From contig CANMSL010000011.1 of NCBI GenBank assembly GCA_947500505.1, positions 62,001 to 126,000 on the forward strand: DNA of 64,000 bases, read 5' to 3'. How positions within the stretch are numbered: position 1 is the first letter of the stretch; each line of letters begins with the position of its first letter. The notes under the pieces are model-generated. The model was given only the letters and a program-made list of their open reading frames with translations, did not search any database and had not been told where the DNA came from. A program made the position numbers and the translations under genes. Positions 1-7,965 of the stretch are shown piece by piece. The stretch is from an uncultured Aquimarina sp. Lineage in GTDB: Bacteria; Bacteroidota; Bacteroidia; Flavobacteriales; Flavobacteriaceae.

Positions 1-780
1 CTTGATCAAAACATAGATAGTACCCAATATTTATTGGAAGAAACACTGGAACTAAATCAGGAAAAAACAAAATCGATAAAGGTAGAACGTCTTTTTACTA
101 CAGAAGATGACAAGAATGAATTACAAGAGTTAGTAATCGCTAAAAAGTTCTATAAGGAAGAGGATCTCTATATTTTAGACTATAAATATCCTTATCTCAA
201 TGAAGAAATTGATCCGGATAATGATCAATTTAATGATTTCCTAACCGAAAACTACTTAAATATAGAAGCTACAGAAAATGAGATTCTGGAAGATAAAGTA
301 ATATTCTGTGATTCTCTAGGTATTGGTAGATGCACGGATAAACGGATTATTGACTATAAAATATATGCTGTAAAAAATAGCCTTATCAGTGTACTGCTTT
401 ATAAAGAAAACTATTACTCAGGAATGAAACATTCTACATATATGTTTGAATGTCTTAATTTTGATCTTAATAATCATAAATTCATTTATTATAATGATTT
501 TTTTATCAATAATTCTGAAAAAGAATTACTTGCAACTATAAATAAGACAATATCCAATGGTATAAATTCTGGAGAACTTTTTTATGAATGTTGGGAATTG
601 TCGGAAGGAGATTTTAAGGTGTATAAAAACAATTTTGTGGTTAATGATGATACTGTAGAATTCTATTTTGACGATTGTATTATCTGCCCTTCATATACGG
701 GAACCTATTCTATAGAAATTCCAATCAAAGAGATCATACATCTTATTAAAAATTATAATGATCAACCATTAATAGGATAA
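1..780 (+). CDS. DUF3298-like (RsiV C-terminal-like) protein, 5' end outside window
   Basis: The reading frame is open from base 1, so the gene starts upstream; the TTG at base 34 is probably just an internal Leu codon. The visible 259 residues lack membrane segments. The C-terminal half has the order typical of DUF3298 domains: a YYSGMKHSTYM segment, then a 'fDLnnhkfIyyNDFF' strand pair, a Tyr/Phe-rich 'VEFYFDDCIICPSYTGTYSIEIP' stretch and a final amphipathic helix. DUF3298 also occurs in the anti-sigma factor RsiV, but most members have no known role. The stop lies 2 bases before the next gene, so it heads or lies within a five-gene operon. Family assignment is by motif memory only. Confidence 0.65.
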   Translation, partial: LDQNIDSTQYLLEETLELNQEKTKSIKVERLFTTEDDKNELQELVIAKKFYKEEDLYILDYKYPYLNEEIDPDNDQFNDFLTENYLNIEATENEILEDKVIFCDSLGIGRCTDKRIIDYKIYAVKNSLISVLLYKENYYSGMKHSTYMFECLNFDLNNHKFIYYNDFFINNSEKELLATINKTISNGINSGELFYECWELSEGDFKVYKNNFVVNDDTVEFYFDDCIICPSYTGTYSIEIPIKEIIHLIKNYNDQPLIG

Positions 781-782
781 CT

Positions 783-1412
783 ATGGATATGAAACTTTTA
801 GAAAAGAGTTGTGTTCTTTTTTGGGTAGTTTATATCATCATGATATTAACAGCATTCATATTACCATTTTTTTCAGCTCCGGGATATTCATTATCACAAA
901 ATACACTAAGTGAGTTAGGAGCACAAAATACACCTTATAACTGGATGATGAATTTTGTTTTTATCCTATTGGCTTTTGTCACTTTTATTAATGGTTTCAA
1001 AGTTTTAGGAGAGTATCACATCCAAATATTTGTTCTTTTAATATTTTGTATTTCTTTGGTGTTAACTGGTATATTTATGCACGCGCCTATTGATCGGGGA
1101 GTAGTTTACGATTCGTTTCAGAATGAAATGCATTCCGTTTTTTCAACCATAACAGGGATTTCATTTTGTACCTACTGCTTAATTGTTAGTTTTATTACTC
1201 GATGGAGGACTCAAAAATTGATAGCTTTAGGTGTTGGAGTAATTGCACTACTATTATCTTATTTAATGTTTATACATTCTGATTATAGAGGGTTGTACCA
1301 ACGAGGGATATTTATAATAGCTTTTGGGTGGATGTTATATTCTTTTAAATTCTATGAATATGTTTTTACAAAAAAAGAGTATTTTCAACTTATAAATAGA
1401 AACCAAAAATGA
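783..1412 (+). CDS. DUF998 family integral membrane protein
   Basis: The 209-residue protein is almost entirely hydrophobic, with about six membrane spans. The loop after the first span reads PGYSLSQNTLSELGAQNTP, matching the 'YS...iSeLGa...p' signature of DUF998 proteins, a family of unknown function. It starts 2 bases after the previous stop and overlaps the thioredoxin start by 4 bases (ATGA), which suggests translational coupling. The link to thioredoxin and nucleoside catabolism may be only co-transcription. Confidence 0.75.
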   Translation: MDMKLLEKSCVLFWVVYIIMILTAFILPFFSAPGYSLSQNTLSELGAQNTPYNWMMNFVFILLAFVTFINGFKVLGEYHIQIFVLLIFCISLVLTGIFMHAPIDRGVVYDSFQNEMHSVFSTITGISFCTYCLIVSFITRWRTQKLIALGVGVIALLLSYLMFIHSDYRGLYQRGIFIIAFGWMLYSFKFYEYVFTKKEYFQLINRNQK

Positions 1413-1708
1413 AAGATAGCTTCAGCAATATTATTGACTCAGAAACACCGGTACTTGTAGATTTTTATGCAGATTGGTGTGGTCCCTGTAAAGTGTTAGC
1501 CCCAATTCTAAAAGAAGTAAAAGACGAGTTAGGTGCTGCTGTAAAAATTGTAAAAATTGATGTTGATAAAAATCAACCCTTAGCAGCAAAATTTCAGGTG
1601 AGAGGAGTGCCGACCATGCTTTTGTTTAAAAAGGGAAAGCAGCTCTGGCGGCAATCAGGAGTTTTGCAAAAAAATGATATTATAGGAGTTATAAATTCAC
1701 ATAAATAG
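1409..1708 (+). CDS. trxA: Thioredoxin
   Basis: A 99-residue single-domain cytoplasmic thioredoxin that reduces protein disulfides. The active site WCGPCK has Cys24 and Cys27; the cis-proline loop RGVPTMLLF and the buried Asp in VLVDFYADWC are present. There is no signal peptide, so it is not a periplasmic TlpA/ResA type. It is slightly short compared with the usual 105-110 residues, with a brief N-terminus. The start overlaps the upstream membrane gene and deoC follows after 2 bases. Whether this is the main or an accessory thioredoxin cannot be told from this window. Confidence 0.93.
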   Translation: MKDSFSNIIDSETPVLVDFYADWCGPCKVLAPILKEVKDELGAAVKIVKIDVDKNQPLAAKFQVRGVPTMLLFKKGKQLWRQSGVLQKNDIIGVINSHK

Positions 1709-1710
1709 CG

Positions 1711-2355
1711 ATGAAGCTAAATACGTATATCGATCATACGATTTTAAAAGCAATAGCCACAGTTGCAGATATTACAAAGTTATGTAGTGAGGCTAAACAA
1801 TATAATTTCTATTCGGTTTGTGTCAATGGAGCTTATGTAGGTCTGGCTTGTAGTGAATTAATGAAATCTGATGTAAAAATTGCTGCTGTAATTGGATTTC
1901 CTCTGGGAGCAATGACCACAAAAGCCAAAGTATTTGAAGCTAAACAATGTATTGAGGATGGAGCAAATGAAATTGATATGGTTTTAAATATCGGATTGCT
2001 TAAGTCAGGATATTATGAAATTGTAAGAGATGAGATTGCAAAGATTAAAAAAACGATCGGTAGCAATGTGCTAAAAGTCATTTTTGAGAATTGTTATTTA
2101 ACCAATGAAGAGAAGAAAATAGCTTGTCAATTATCTATAGATGCCGGAGCAGATTTTATAAAAACTTCTACCGGATTTGGACCAGGAGGAGCGACAATAG
2201 AAGATGTGAGGCTCATGAAAGATATTGCCCAAGATAAAATACTCATAAAAGCTTCTGGTGGAATTAAAGATATTGACACTGCCAGAGCGTATATAAACCT
2301 GGGTGCCTCTCGACTCGGCACTTCTTCTGGAGTAGCACTGGTAACTTTTAAATAA
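1711..2355 (+). CDS. deoC: Deoxyribose-phosphate aldolase
   Basis: Class I aldolase (214 residues) that splits 2-deoxyribose-5-phosphate into glyceraldehyde-3-phosphate and acetaldehyde. The Schiff-base lysine is K151 in DFIKTSTGFG; the second conserved Lys lies in ILIKASGGI, and the phosphate-binding end RLGTSSG is intact. Early family motifs IDHTILK and AAVIGFPLGAM are clear. It lies 2 bases after trxA and 6 bases before deoD, so sugar-phosphate cleavage is encoded next to nucleoside phosphorolysis: DeoD releases deoxyribose-1-phosphate, a mutase (not here) converts it to the 5-phosphate, and DeoC cleaves it. Confidence 0.96.
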   Translation: MKLNTYIDHTILKAIATVADITKLCSEAKQYNFYSVCVNGAYVGLACSELMKSDVKIAAVIGFPLGAMTTKAKVFEAKQCIEDGANEIDMVLNIGLLKSGYYEIVRDEIAKIKKTIGSNVLKVIFENCYLTNEEKKIACQLSIDAGADFIKTSTGFGPGGATIEDVRLMKDIAQDKILIKASGGIKDIDTARAYINLGASRLGTSSGVALVTFK

Positions 2356-2361
2356 TAATAA

Positions 2362-3060
2362 ATGAGTACGCATATCGCAGCCAAAAGAGGCGACATCGCA
2401 GAGACTGTTTTATTGCCGGGAGATCCTTTGCGGGCAAAATGGATTGCAGAAACATTTCTGGATGATCCGGTATGCTATAATAAAGTACGCGGTATGTTGG
2501 GCTATACCGGTACTTACCGCGGTAAAAGGGTTTCTGTGCAAGGAACAGGAATGGGAATTCCATCTTCGCTAATCTATTGTCACGAATTAATTAATGATTT
2601 TGGAGCAAAAAACTTAATTAGAGTAGGCTCTTCTGGCTCCTGTCAAAAAGATATCAAGCTAAGAGATATTGTGATTGCTATGGCAGCATCATCTACATCC
2701 GGAATTAATAACTCCAGGTTTATCAACGCAGATTATTCTCCTACCGCTAATTTTGAACTCTTTATGAAAGCTGCTTTGTATGCTCGAGAACATAATATTC
2801 CGATCAAAGCTGGAAACGTATTATCAGCGGATGAATTTTATGAAGATGATTTCGATTCTTATAAAAAATGGGCAGATTTTGGAGTGCTTTGTGTAGAAAT
2901 GGAAGCAGCAGGTTTATATACAATTGCAGCTAAATTTAATGTAAAAGCATTGGCAATCCTAACCATTTCAGATTCATTAGTTACAGGCGAAAGAACTTCT
3001 TCTGAAGAACGGGAAATTACATTTAGAAAAATGATTGAAATAGCATTAGGAACCTTATAA
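2362..3060 (+). CDS. deoD: Purine-nucleoside phosphorylase, DeoD type
   Basis: Hexameric trimeric-fold PNP of 232 residues (usual length about 235-240). It cleaves purine (deoxy)nucleosides with phosphate to base plus (deoxy)ribose-1-phosphate. Family motifs: N-terminal STHIAAKRGDIAETVLLPGDPLRAKWIAE, the GTGMGIPS loop, the RVGSSGSC phosphate-binding strand, VEMEAAGLY for the ribose, and the catalytic Asp in ISDSLVTGE. It closes the operon and is followed by a hairpin. Together with deoC it forms a compact nucleoside-salvage or catabolism unit. Confidence 0.96.
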   Translation: MSTHIAAKRGDIAETVLLPGDPLRAKWIAETFLDDPVCYNKVRGMLGYTGTYRGKRVSVQGTGMGIPSSLIYCHELINDFGAKNLIRVGSSGSCQKDIKLRDIVIAMAASSTSGINNSRFINADYSPTANFELFMKAALYAREHNIPIKAGNVLSADEFYEDDFDSYKKWADFGVLCVEMEAAGLYTIAAKFNVKALAILTISDSLVTGERTSSEEREITFRKMIEIALGTL

Positions 3061-3067
3061 AAAATAA

Positions 3068-3097
3068 GTCGACTGAAAAAGATGATTTTCAGACGAC
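3068..3097 (+). terminator. Hairpin after deoD
   Basis: A 12-base arm (3068-3079) pairs with 3086-3097 with one mismatch and a 6-base loop, 7 bases after the deoD stop. No clear T-run follows, so it may be a weak terminator or an mRNA 3' end stabiliser. It lies between two convergent genes. Confidence 0.5.
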
Positions 3098-3131
3098 TCT
3101 ATACAGCCTCAACTTTAAAATATAATTAATT

Positions 3132-3968
3132 TTAGATCTTAAACGTAATAACTGGTTTATCAGCGTGGTTAGCAATATCCTCTCCAATACTTCCGTTGAA
3201 GAAGTGAGATAATCCTCTCCTTCCGTGAGTAGGTATTGCAATTACGTCTGCATTTATTTTTTGACAATAATTAAAAATACCACTCTCTACAGAATAATCA
3301 TTTTGTACAATTACTTTGTCAAAATTTTCTAAATTACCGGAATCCGCTTTAAAAAGAAATTCTTTTACTCGTTCTTCAATTTGATCAGAATTTCTAAAAC
3401 GATCACCAGGCAAGTTTACGTATACCAAATGTACATTGGTGTCAAACAGATCAAATAACTTATTTGCCCTATGATAAGCGCGGATATTTTCCATTTTAAA
3501 ATCACAAGCAAACACCGCTTTTTTAATAACAAAATTATCAATCTGATTTTTGATTACTAAAACAGGAATATCAGAAGTACGGACTACTTTTTCCGTGTTA
3601 GAACCAACAAATACTTCACTCAATCCACTACTACCGTGAGAGCCCATTACAATAAGATCCACCTCATTCTCATTGGCAACCTCATTTATTTCGCTAAACA
3701 CTTTATAGTTCTGAACAGTTTCCGTTACTTTAATATCATTAAGATATCCTTTATCTAAGAATGTATTAAATCGTTTTTCTGCAAGTTTTAAATAGTAGAT
3801 AGCTTCTGCAGCTTCCTGAGCTTCATCTTTAGTCAGGATAGCTTCAGACAAACCAAGCATATGCAATACAATGATTTCAGCTTGTTGGTTTCTGGCGATA
3901 TCTGCTGCAACTTGTAATGCATACTCAGAATGCTCAGAGAAGTCAATTGGGACAAGGATTTTTTTCAT
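3132..3968 (-). CDS. Universal stress protein, tandem UspA domains
   Basis: The chosen ATG at 3968 gives the canonical opening MKKILVPIDFSEHSEYAL and 278 residues; the frame stays open up to 4046, but that extension looks like leader DNA. Two UspA domains follow each other. The first ends with VMGSHGSSGLSEVFVGSNTEKV, the nucleotide-binding GxxG-x9-G(S/T) pattern. The second ends with IPTHGRRGLSHFFNGSIGEDI, and its N-terminal half is more divergent. Tandem Usp proteins are common in Bacteroidota and are linked to survival under stress or low oxygen. A perfect palindrome lies 49 bases upstream of the start, so regulation by a dimeric DNA-binding protein is likely (inference). Confidence 0.9.
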   Translation of the reverse strand: MKKILVPIDFSEHSEYALQVAADIARNQQAEIIVLHMLGLSEAILTKDEAQEAAEAIYYLKLAEKRFNTFLDKGYLNDIKVTETVQNYKVFSEINEVANENEVDLIVMGSHGSSGLSEVFVGSNTEKVVRTSDIPVLVIKNQIDNFVIKKAVFACDFKMENIRAYHRANKLFDLFDTNVHLVYVNLPGDRFRNSDQIEERVKEFLFKADSGNLENFDKVIVQNDYSVESGIFNYCQKINADVIAIPTHGRRGLSHFFNGSIGEDIANHADKPVITFKI

Positions 3969-4016
3969 GTTTACTAGTTTTTGCATTATCAAAAGTAGAA
4001 GATATCTAGAGGAATT

Positions 4017-4036
4017 AATATGATAATTATCATATT
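4017..4036. promoter_or_regulatory. Perfect 20-bp palindrome upstream of the universal stress gene
   Basis: AATATGATAA is followed directly by its exact reverse complement TTATCATATT. The core TGAT-AATT-ATCA fits the TTGAT-N4-ATCAA pattern of Crp/Fnr-family regulators except at the outermost base of each half; a shortened Fur-like box is the alternative. It lies 49 bases upstream of the Usp ATG and 141 bases upstream of acyP on the other strand. Confidence 0.5.
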
Positions 4037-4176
4037 GTAAATTCATACCTATTTTATGAACTGAGAATGTTTACCATAACTGCTGGTTTGTTAATTCAAG
4101 TTTCAATAGCTTTTCTAAACTTTAAGTATATTGTATATCATTAAGTTAAATTTTTAAGTAGGGATATTTTTTTAAA

Positions 4177-4449
4177 ATGCTTAGACATTATAATATTTTA
4201 GTCAAGGGAAAAGTACAAGGGGTTTGGTTTCGAAAAAGCACCCTTGAAAAAGCTATGGAGCTAGGTATTAAGGGATTTGTAAAAAACAAGCCAGATGGTA
4301 GTGTTTATATTGAAGCTGAAGGTGAAGAAAATCAGCTCAAAGTATTTTTAGAATGGTGCACCATAGGTCCAAAATTTGCTGAGGTTTCAGATGTTTCTTT
4401 TGAAGAAGATGTTGTTTTATCTTATAAAATGTTTGATATCTTATATTAG
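4177..4449 (+). CDS. acyP: Acylphosphatase
   Basis: A 90-residue single-domain enzyme that hydrolyses acyl phosphates such as acetyl phosphate or 1,3-bisphosphoglycerate. The signature VKGKVQGVWFRKST contains the phosphate-cradle residues and catalytic Arg19; catalytic Asn37 is in GFVKNKPDGSVYIEAEGEE. The length is typical. The gene stands alone, divergent from the universal stress gene with a 208-base AT-rich intergenic region that contains the palindrome. Confidence 0.95.
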   Translation: MLRHYNILVKGKVQGVWFRKSTLEKAMELGIKGFVKNKPDGSVYIEAEGEENQLKVFLEWCTIGPKFAEVSDVSFEEDVVLSYKMFDILY

Positions 4450-4638
4450 TTGTTAAAAGAAGAGGTGTTATTATATATTGTACAATATGAGTTGTAACTT
4501 TTGTTACCGAAATATATAATAACTTTTTCTACATTTAAATTTTGGAACCAATTAGATTGTTAAATTAGTTAAGAATTGAAATATTTTATGGCTTTCAACG
4601 ACAGAATTTAGACTTTTGTTTTTATAAAACCATGTTGC

Positions 4639-5520
4639 ATGGAAAGATATATTAGTGGGTTTATTGGTGCATTTACAGATACTATTCAATGGACCTGGAA
4701 CTCAATACTGTTTGAGGTGCCTTGGTACACGAATTATTTCTGGGGATTGATAGTTATTTCAGTATTGATTTGGGGATTAGAAATTAAATTCCCCTGGAGA
4801 AAACAGCAATCCATTTTTAGAAAAGATTTTTGGTTAGATGGATTTTATATGTTCTTCAATTTTTTTGTTTTTGCAATTGTTATCAGCGGTTTTTATAGGT
4901 TATTAGGTTTGTTTTTTAACGAGATAGGTATTTCTGCCAAAAGTTTATCAGTTTTTAATATTTCTGAATTGCCGATGTGGGTTCAGTTGATTGTCTTTTT
5001 TATCATATTGGATTTTGTACAGTGGTTTACCCATGTGTTACTTCATAAATACCATTTTCTTTGGAAATTTCATAAAATTCATCATTCGGTTAAAGAAATG
5101 GGTTTTGCAGCACATCTTAGGTATCATTGGATGGAAAATATATTTTATAAACCTCTAAAGACAATCGGTGTAATGATTTTGGGTGGTTTTGAGCCGGAAC
5201 AAGCATTTATAGTTCATTTTATGGCTATAGCGATTGGTCATTTTAATCATGCGAATATTAAAATCACCTGGGGTCCTTTGAAGTATATTTTTAATAATCC
5301 GGTGATGCATTTATATCATCATTCATATGTCTTGCCTAAAGATTCTTATGGTGTGAATTTTGGAATTAGTTTGAGCCTTTGGGATTATATTTTCAAAACT
5401 AATTATATACCAGAAGATAGTGGTACCATTGAAATTGGTTTTCCGGGGGATGAGAAAGTCCCTAAGAGCTTTTTAAACCAACTTATCTATGGTTTTGGTA
5501 AATCAGAAAATAATCAATAA
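4639..5520 (+). CDS. Sterol desaturase / fatty acid hydroxylase superfamily membrane enzyme
   Basis: A 293-residue integral membrane protein with three to four spans and the histidine clusters of di-iron hydroxylases: DFVQWFTHVLLHKYHFLWKFHKIHHS (HxxxH-x7-HxxHH-like), a central HFMAIAIGHFNHANI, and MHLYHHSYVLPKDSYGVNFG. It probably hydroxylates or desaturates a lipid or carotenoid at the membrane; the substrate cannot be read from the sequence. An in-frame ATG-like context also exists at 4632 but out of frame, so 4639 is the start. It is followed by about 740 bases without an intact gene. Confidence 0.88.
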   Translation: MERYISGFIGAFTDTIQWTWNSILFEVPWYTNYFWGLIVISVLIWGLEIKFPWRKQQSIFRKDFWLDGFYMFFNFFVFAIVISGFYRLLGLFFNEIGISAKSLSVFNISELPMWVQLIVFFIILDFVQWFTHVLLHKYHFLWKFHKIHHSVKEMGFAAHLRYHWMENIFYKPLKTIGVMILGGFEPEQAFIVHFMAIAIGHFNHANIKITWGPLKYIFNNPVMHLYHHSYVLPKDSYGVNFGISLSLWDYIFKTNYIPEDSGTIEIGFPGDEKVPKSFLNQLIYGFGKSENNQ

Positions 5521-5738
5521 ATAGAGTTTTCGATCTCATAGGGCTTAAGATGTAACTAAATAGAAGCTGCTCTGTGCAAGGGAGATAGTGATGATATAGG
5601 AACTGATCAAAAATAATTGATCAGGCTGGGATATCCTTTGATCAATGATAAAATAATATTAGGAGAAGAGCAAGATCTTACGCCAGTTGAGCTATCGGAA
5701 TAATGGCATAGAATTAATATCTTGAGATACATACTAAA
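5521..5738. other. Gene-poor stretch with one hairpin
   Basis: No convincing reading frame on either strand. It contains the inverted repeat listed separately and, around 5667-5705 on the minus strand, a short similarity to a tRNA D arm that does not extend to a full cloverleaf. Together with the frameshifted gene that follows, this suggests decaying sequence. Confidence 0.5.
5603..5624. repeat. 8-bp inverted repeat hairpin
   Basis: CTGATCAA and TTGATCAG are exact reverse complements with a 6-base spacer. No T-run follows on the + strand; it could be a weak terminator for the hydroxylase gene or a binding site. Confidence 0.45.
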
Positions 5739-5985
5739 ATGAAGCAAAAAATACATAAGAAAGCCTCCTCAAATACTGTTTATGGTTTAGGCATTATCGG
5801 AGCATTGGATTTATTACATCAGCAACGCCACAAGTTTATGGATCGGCGTTTTAGGAATTCTAAAGGCAATAGTTCTGCCTACTTTTCTTGTATACGAACT
5901 ACTAAAATATGTAGGAGCTTCTTTAACAAAAAGGTATTTGTTATACGACAAACCACCTATTTTTATAGTAGTCTCGACCAACTAG
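5739..5985 (+). pseudogene. Small conserved membrane protein broken by a single-base frameshift
   Basis: The first frame reads MKQKIHKKASSNTVYGLGIIGAL and then loses sense. Removing one G from the GG at 5807-5808 continues as IYYISNATSLWIG, VLGILKAIVLPTFLVYELLKYVGA and so on, ending at TAG 5983-5985. The repaired protein (about 81 residues) has a basic N-terminus and two hydrophobic helices, like a small membrane protein of about 60 residues that I recall from Bacteroidota and some proteobacteria ('KKANSNAVYGLG...KAxxWPAxLxYxLLxxL'). Either a real pseudogene or a sequencing error; the tail after YVGA looks longer than usual, which favours decay. Function unknown. Confidence 0.6.
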
Positions 5986-6262
5986 AGAATACATAAAACT
6001 AATATCTTTCAAGCATGAATCATTGGGATTATATTCATATCCTGAAGTATGTTCTGCAACTAAAAGTTTATGATACAAATCAATTGTACGCTATAGTTTT
6101 TGGTAATGAAGTATTTATTAGGGATTCTGCTTATCGAATCATTACCAGACTTCGATTCATTTTGATACTATTAAGTGGGGATTTACGTTTTAGTAGTTGG
6201 ATTTAACAGAGTTTTTATCTTAAAAGCACTATTTTGTAACTTTTTAAACCTACTTAGCCCTT
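5986..6262. other. No supported gene
   Basis: A 63-codon frame at 6015-6206 on the + strand has no recognisable motif and no good initiation context, so I do not call it. Nothing else was seen before the peptidase gene. Confidence 0.4.
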
Positions 6263-7126
6263 TTGAATCTTAATTTTTTATTCACATTATCCCTTCAGGA
6301 AAAACCTGAACCTGGGATTCCAAAATTTCTTGGGATCATCGTTACTGTTGGTATCGTTTCCATATGTTTATATTACGTTTCTCGATATTTAGAAACGGTG
6401 TATGTAAAGTTCTATAAGAAGCCTTTTTTCGTGCATTTTTATCCTATTTCTAAAAAATTACCAACTCATTTACACAAATTTTTACAAGCAAATACATTCT
6501 ATAATAAATTAGATAAACAAAAGAAGCGATATTTCGAGCATCGAGTAGTGCGATTTTTAAAAACCACAAAATTTGTAGGTAGAGAAGGATTGGTCGTTGA
6601 TGATAACAAACGTATGCAGGTCACTATGATGGTTATTCAGCTGACTTTCGGGATGCGAAATTACTTATTAGAATATGTGGAGAGAATCATTTTATATCCT
6701 TCATCTTACTATTCCATTCTTAATAAAACTCAGAATAATGGAGAGTTCAATCCTAGGTCCAAAGCTTTAGTGCTTTCTTGGGAACATTTTAATTTGGGAA
6801 ATTTACATCTGGAAGACGGAATAAATCTTGGGATTCATGAAATCACGCATGCAATTCATTATTGTTCACTAAAAAGTAACAATATAAGTTCAGAAATTTT
6901 TCATGATACCTTTTTAGAACTTGAACAATATTTATCCTCTTCAGAATTGCGAAATAAAATTATTGAAACCAGAATATTACGAGATTATGCTTTTACAGAT
7001 AAATTTGAATTTATTGCCGTACTAGTAGAGGTTTTTATGGAATCCCCTGAGAAGCTTAGGAAACAATTTCCTGTTATATATTCTTATGTGAGTCGTATGT
7101 TAAATTTTACGTATTTTGAACCTTAA
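6263..7126 (+). CDS. MtfA-like zinc metallopeptidase (M90 family), membrane-anchored
   Basis: 287 residues. A TM helix near residues 22-42 precedes the domain. The zinc site is HEITHAIH (HExxH) near residue 192, and the third-ligand region is KFEFIAVLVEVFMESPEKL, matching the 'eFFAvasEvFFerP' signature of MtfA/M90 peptidases. E. coli MtfA binds the regulator Mlc and has aminopeptidase activity; the role in Bacteroidota is unknown. The first in-frame start after the upstream stop at 6245-6247 is TTG 6263, so the start is either this TTG or a rarer codon. It stands alone before the BI-1 gene. Confidence 0.83.
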   Translation: MNLNFLFTLSLQEKPEPGIPKFLGIIVTVGIVSICLYYVSRYLETVYVKFYKKPFFVHFYPISKKLPTHLHKFLQANTFYNKLDKQKKRYFEHRVVRFLKTTKFVGREGLVVDDNKRMQVTMMVIQLTFGMRNYLLEYVERIILYPSSYYSILNKTQNNGEFNPRSKALVLSWEHFNLGNLHLEDGINLGIHEITHAIHYCSLKSNNISSEIFHDTFLELEQYLSSSELRNKIIETRILRDYAFTDKFEFIAVLVEVFMESPEKLRKQFPVIYSYVSRMLNFTYFEP

Positions 7127-7182
7127 GAACATTATAACTATTATATTTATCGCATTAAATAATTATAATTAAAGAGTACATA

Positions 7183-7887
7183 ATGGAAGAATTTCAGCAA
7201 ATAGCACCAGTAGTTAGTTCTCTAACTGACGAAAAACGGGTAGCTTTTTATAAAAAAACATATACGCATCTGGCGATGGCAGTACTGCTGTTTGTAATTG
7301 TGGAATGGGTGTTTTTTCAAATTGAACCTTTAGTGCAATTTGCCTTTTCGATGACGCAAGGATGGAGGTGGTTGTTGATGTTAGGTGGATTTATGTTGGC
7401 CACTAATTATGCAGAGAAAATGGCACACAAAACCCATGATATTAATAAACAGTATTTAGGATTGTTGTTATATGTGATCGCTGAGGCATTTATTTTTATT
7501 CCTTTGATAGGTATTGCTATGATGATTTCAGAAAGTGGTGGTACTAATATTCTAAATCAGGCTGCTATTTTGACTTTAGCCTTATTTACGGGACTATCGG
7601 GAGTAGTTTTGATCACTAAAAAGGACTTTTCTTTTCTGAAATCTATGTTAACCATTGGATTTTTTATTGCATTGGGCTTAATTGTGGCTGGATTGCTATT
7701 TGGATTCAATCTGGGATTATGGTTCAGCGTTGGAATGGTAGTACTAGCTTCTGGTTCGATATTATACCAAACTTCTAATATGGTACATAAATATTCTGAA
7801 GATCAGTACGTAGGCGCATCTTTAGGATTGTTTGCCTCCTTAATGTTACTGTTTTGGTATATCCTTAGCATCTTATCTAACGATTAG
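7183..7887 (+). CDS. Bax inhibitor-1 / YccA family membrane protein
   Basis: A 234-residue protein with seven predicted spans. The N-terminal cytoplasmic part ends in RVAFYKKTYTHLAMAVLLFV, matching the FxxxTYxhLa opening of the family, and the conserved Asp-containing C-terminal region DQYVGASLGLFASLMLLFWYILSIL is present. Bacterial members include calcium-leak proteins such as BsYetJ and the FtsH modulator YccA; which role applies here is not visible. A strong bidirectional hairpin follows. Confidence 0.92.
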   Translation: MEEFQQIAPVVSSLTDEKRVAFYKKTYTHLAMAVLLFVIVEWVFFQIEPLVQFAFSMTQGWRWLLMLGGFMLATNYAEKMAHKTHDINKQYLGLLLYVIAEAFIFIPLIGIAMMISESGGTNILNQAAILTLALFTGLSGVVLITKKDFSFLKSMLTIGFFIALGLIVAGLLFGFNLGLWFSVGMVVLASGSILYQTSNMVHKYSEDQYVGASLGLFASLMLLFWYILSILSND

Positions 7888-7913
7888 TAAAGATTTTGTT
7901 TTTAAAATATGAT

Positions 7914-7944
7914 AAAAGGCAAGCTTATTATAGGCTTGCCTTTT
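7914..7944. terminator. Bidirectional terminator
   Basis: Eleven-base arms 7914-7924 and 7934-7944 (AAAAGGCAAGC / GCTTGCCTTTT) with flanking A and T runs, placed between the convergent BI-1 and cargo-protein genes. It can serve both strands. Confidence 0.85.
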
Positions 7945-7965
7945 AAGTACTAAACAATTTGAAAT

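Noticed and set aside
2127..2563. Antisense frames inside deoC and deoD
   Set aside because: They mirror highly conserved enzyme genes and have no independent motif.
5660..5710. tRNA-like segment on the minus strand (TAGCTCAACTGGCG resembles a D arm)
   Set aside because: The anticodon arm does not pair, and no acceptor 3' half or T arm of normal form could be found. At best a remnant.
6015..6206. 63-codon frame downstream of the frameshifted gene
   Set aside because: No motif, no initiation signal and no continuity with neighbours; located in degenerate DNA.
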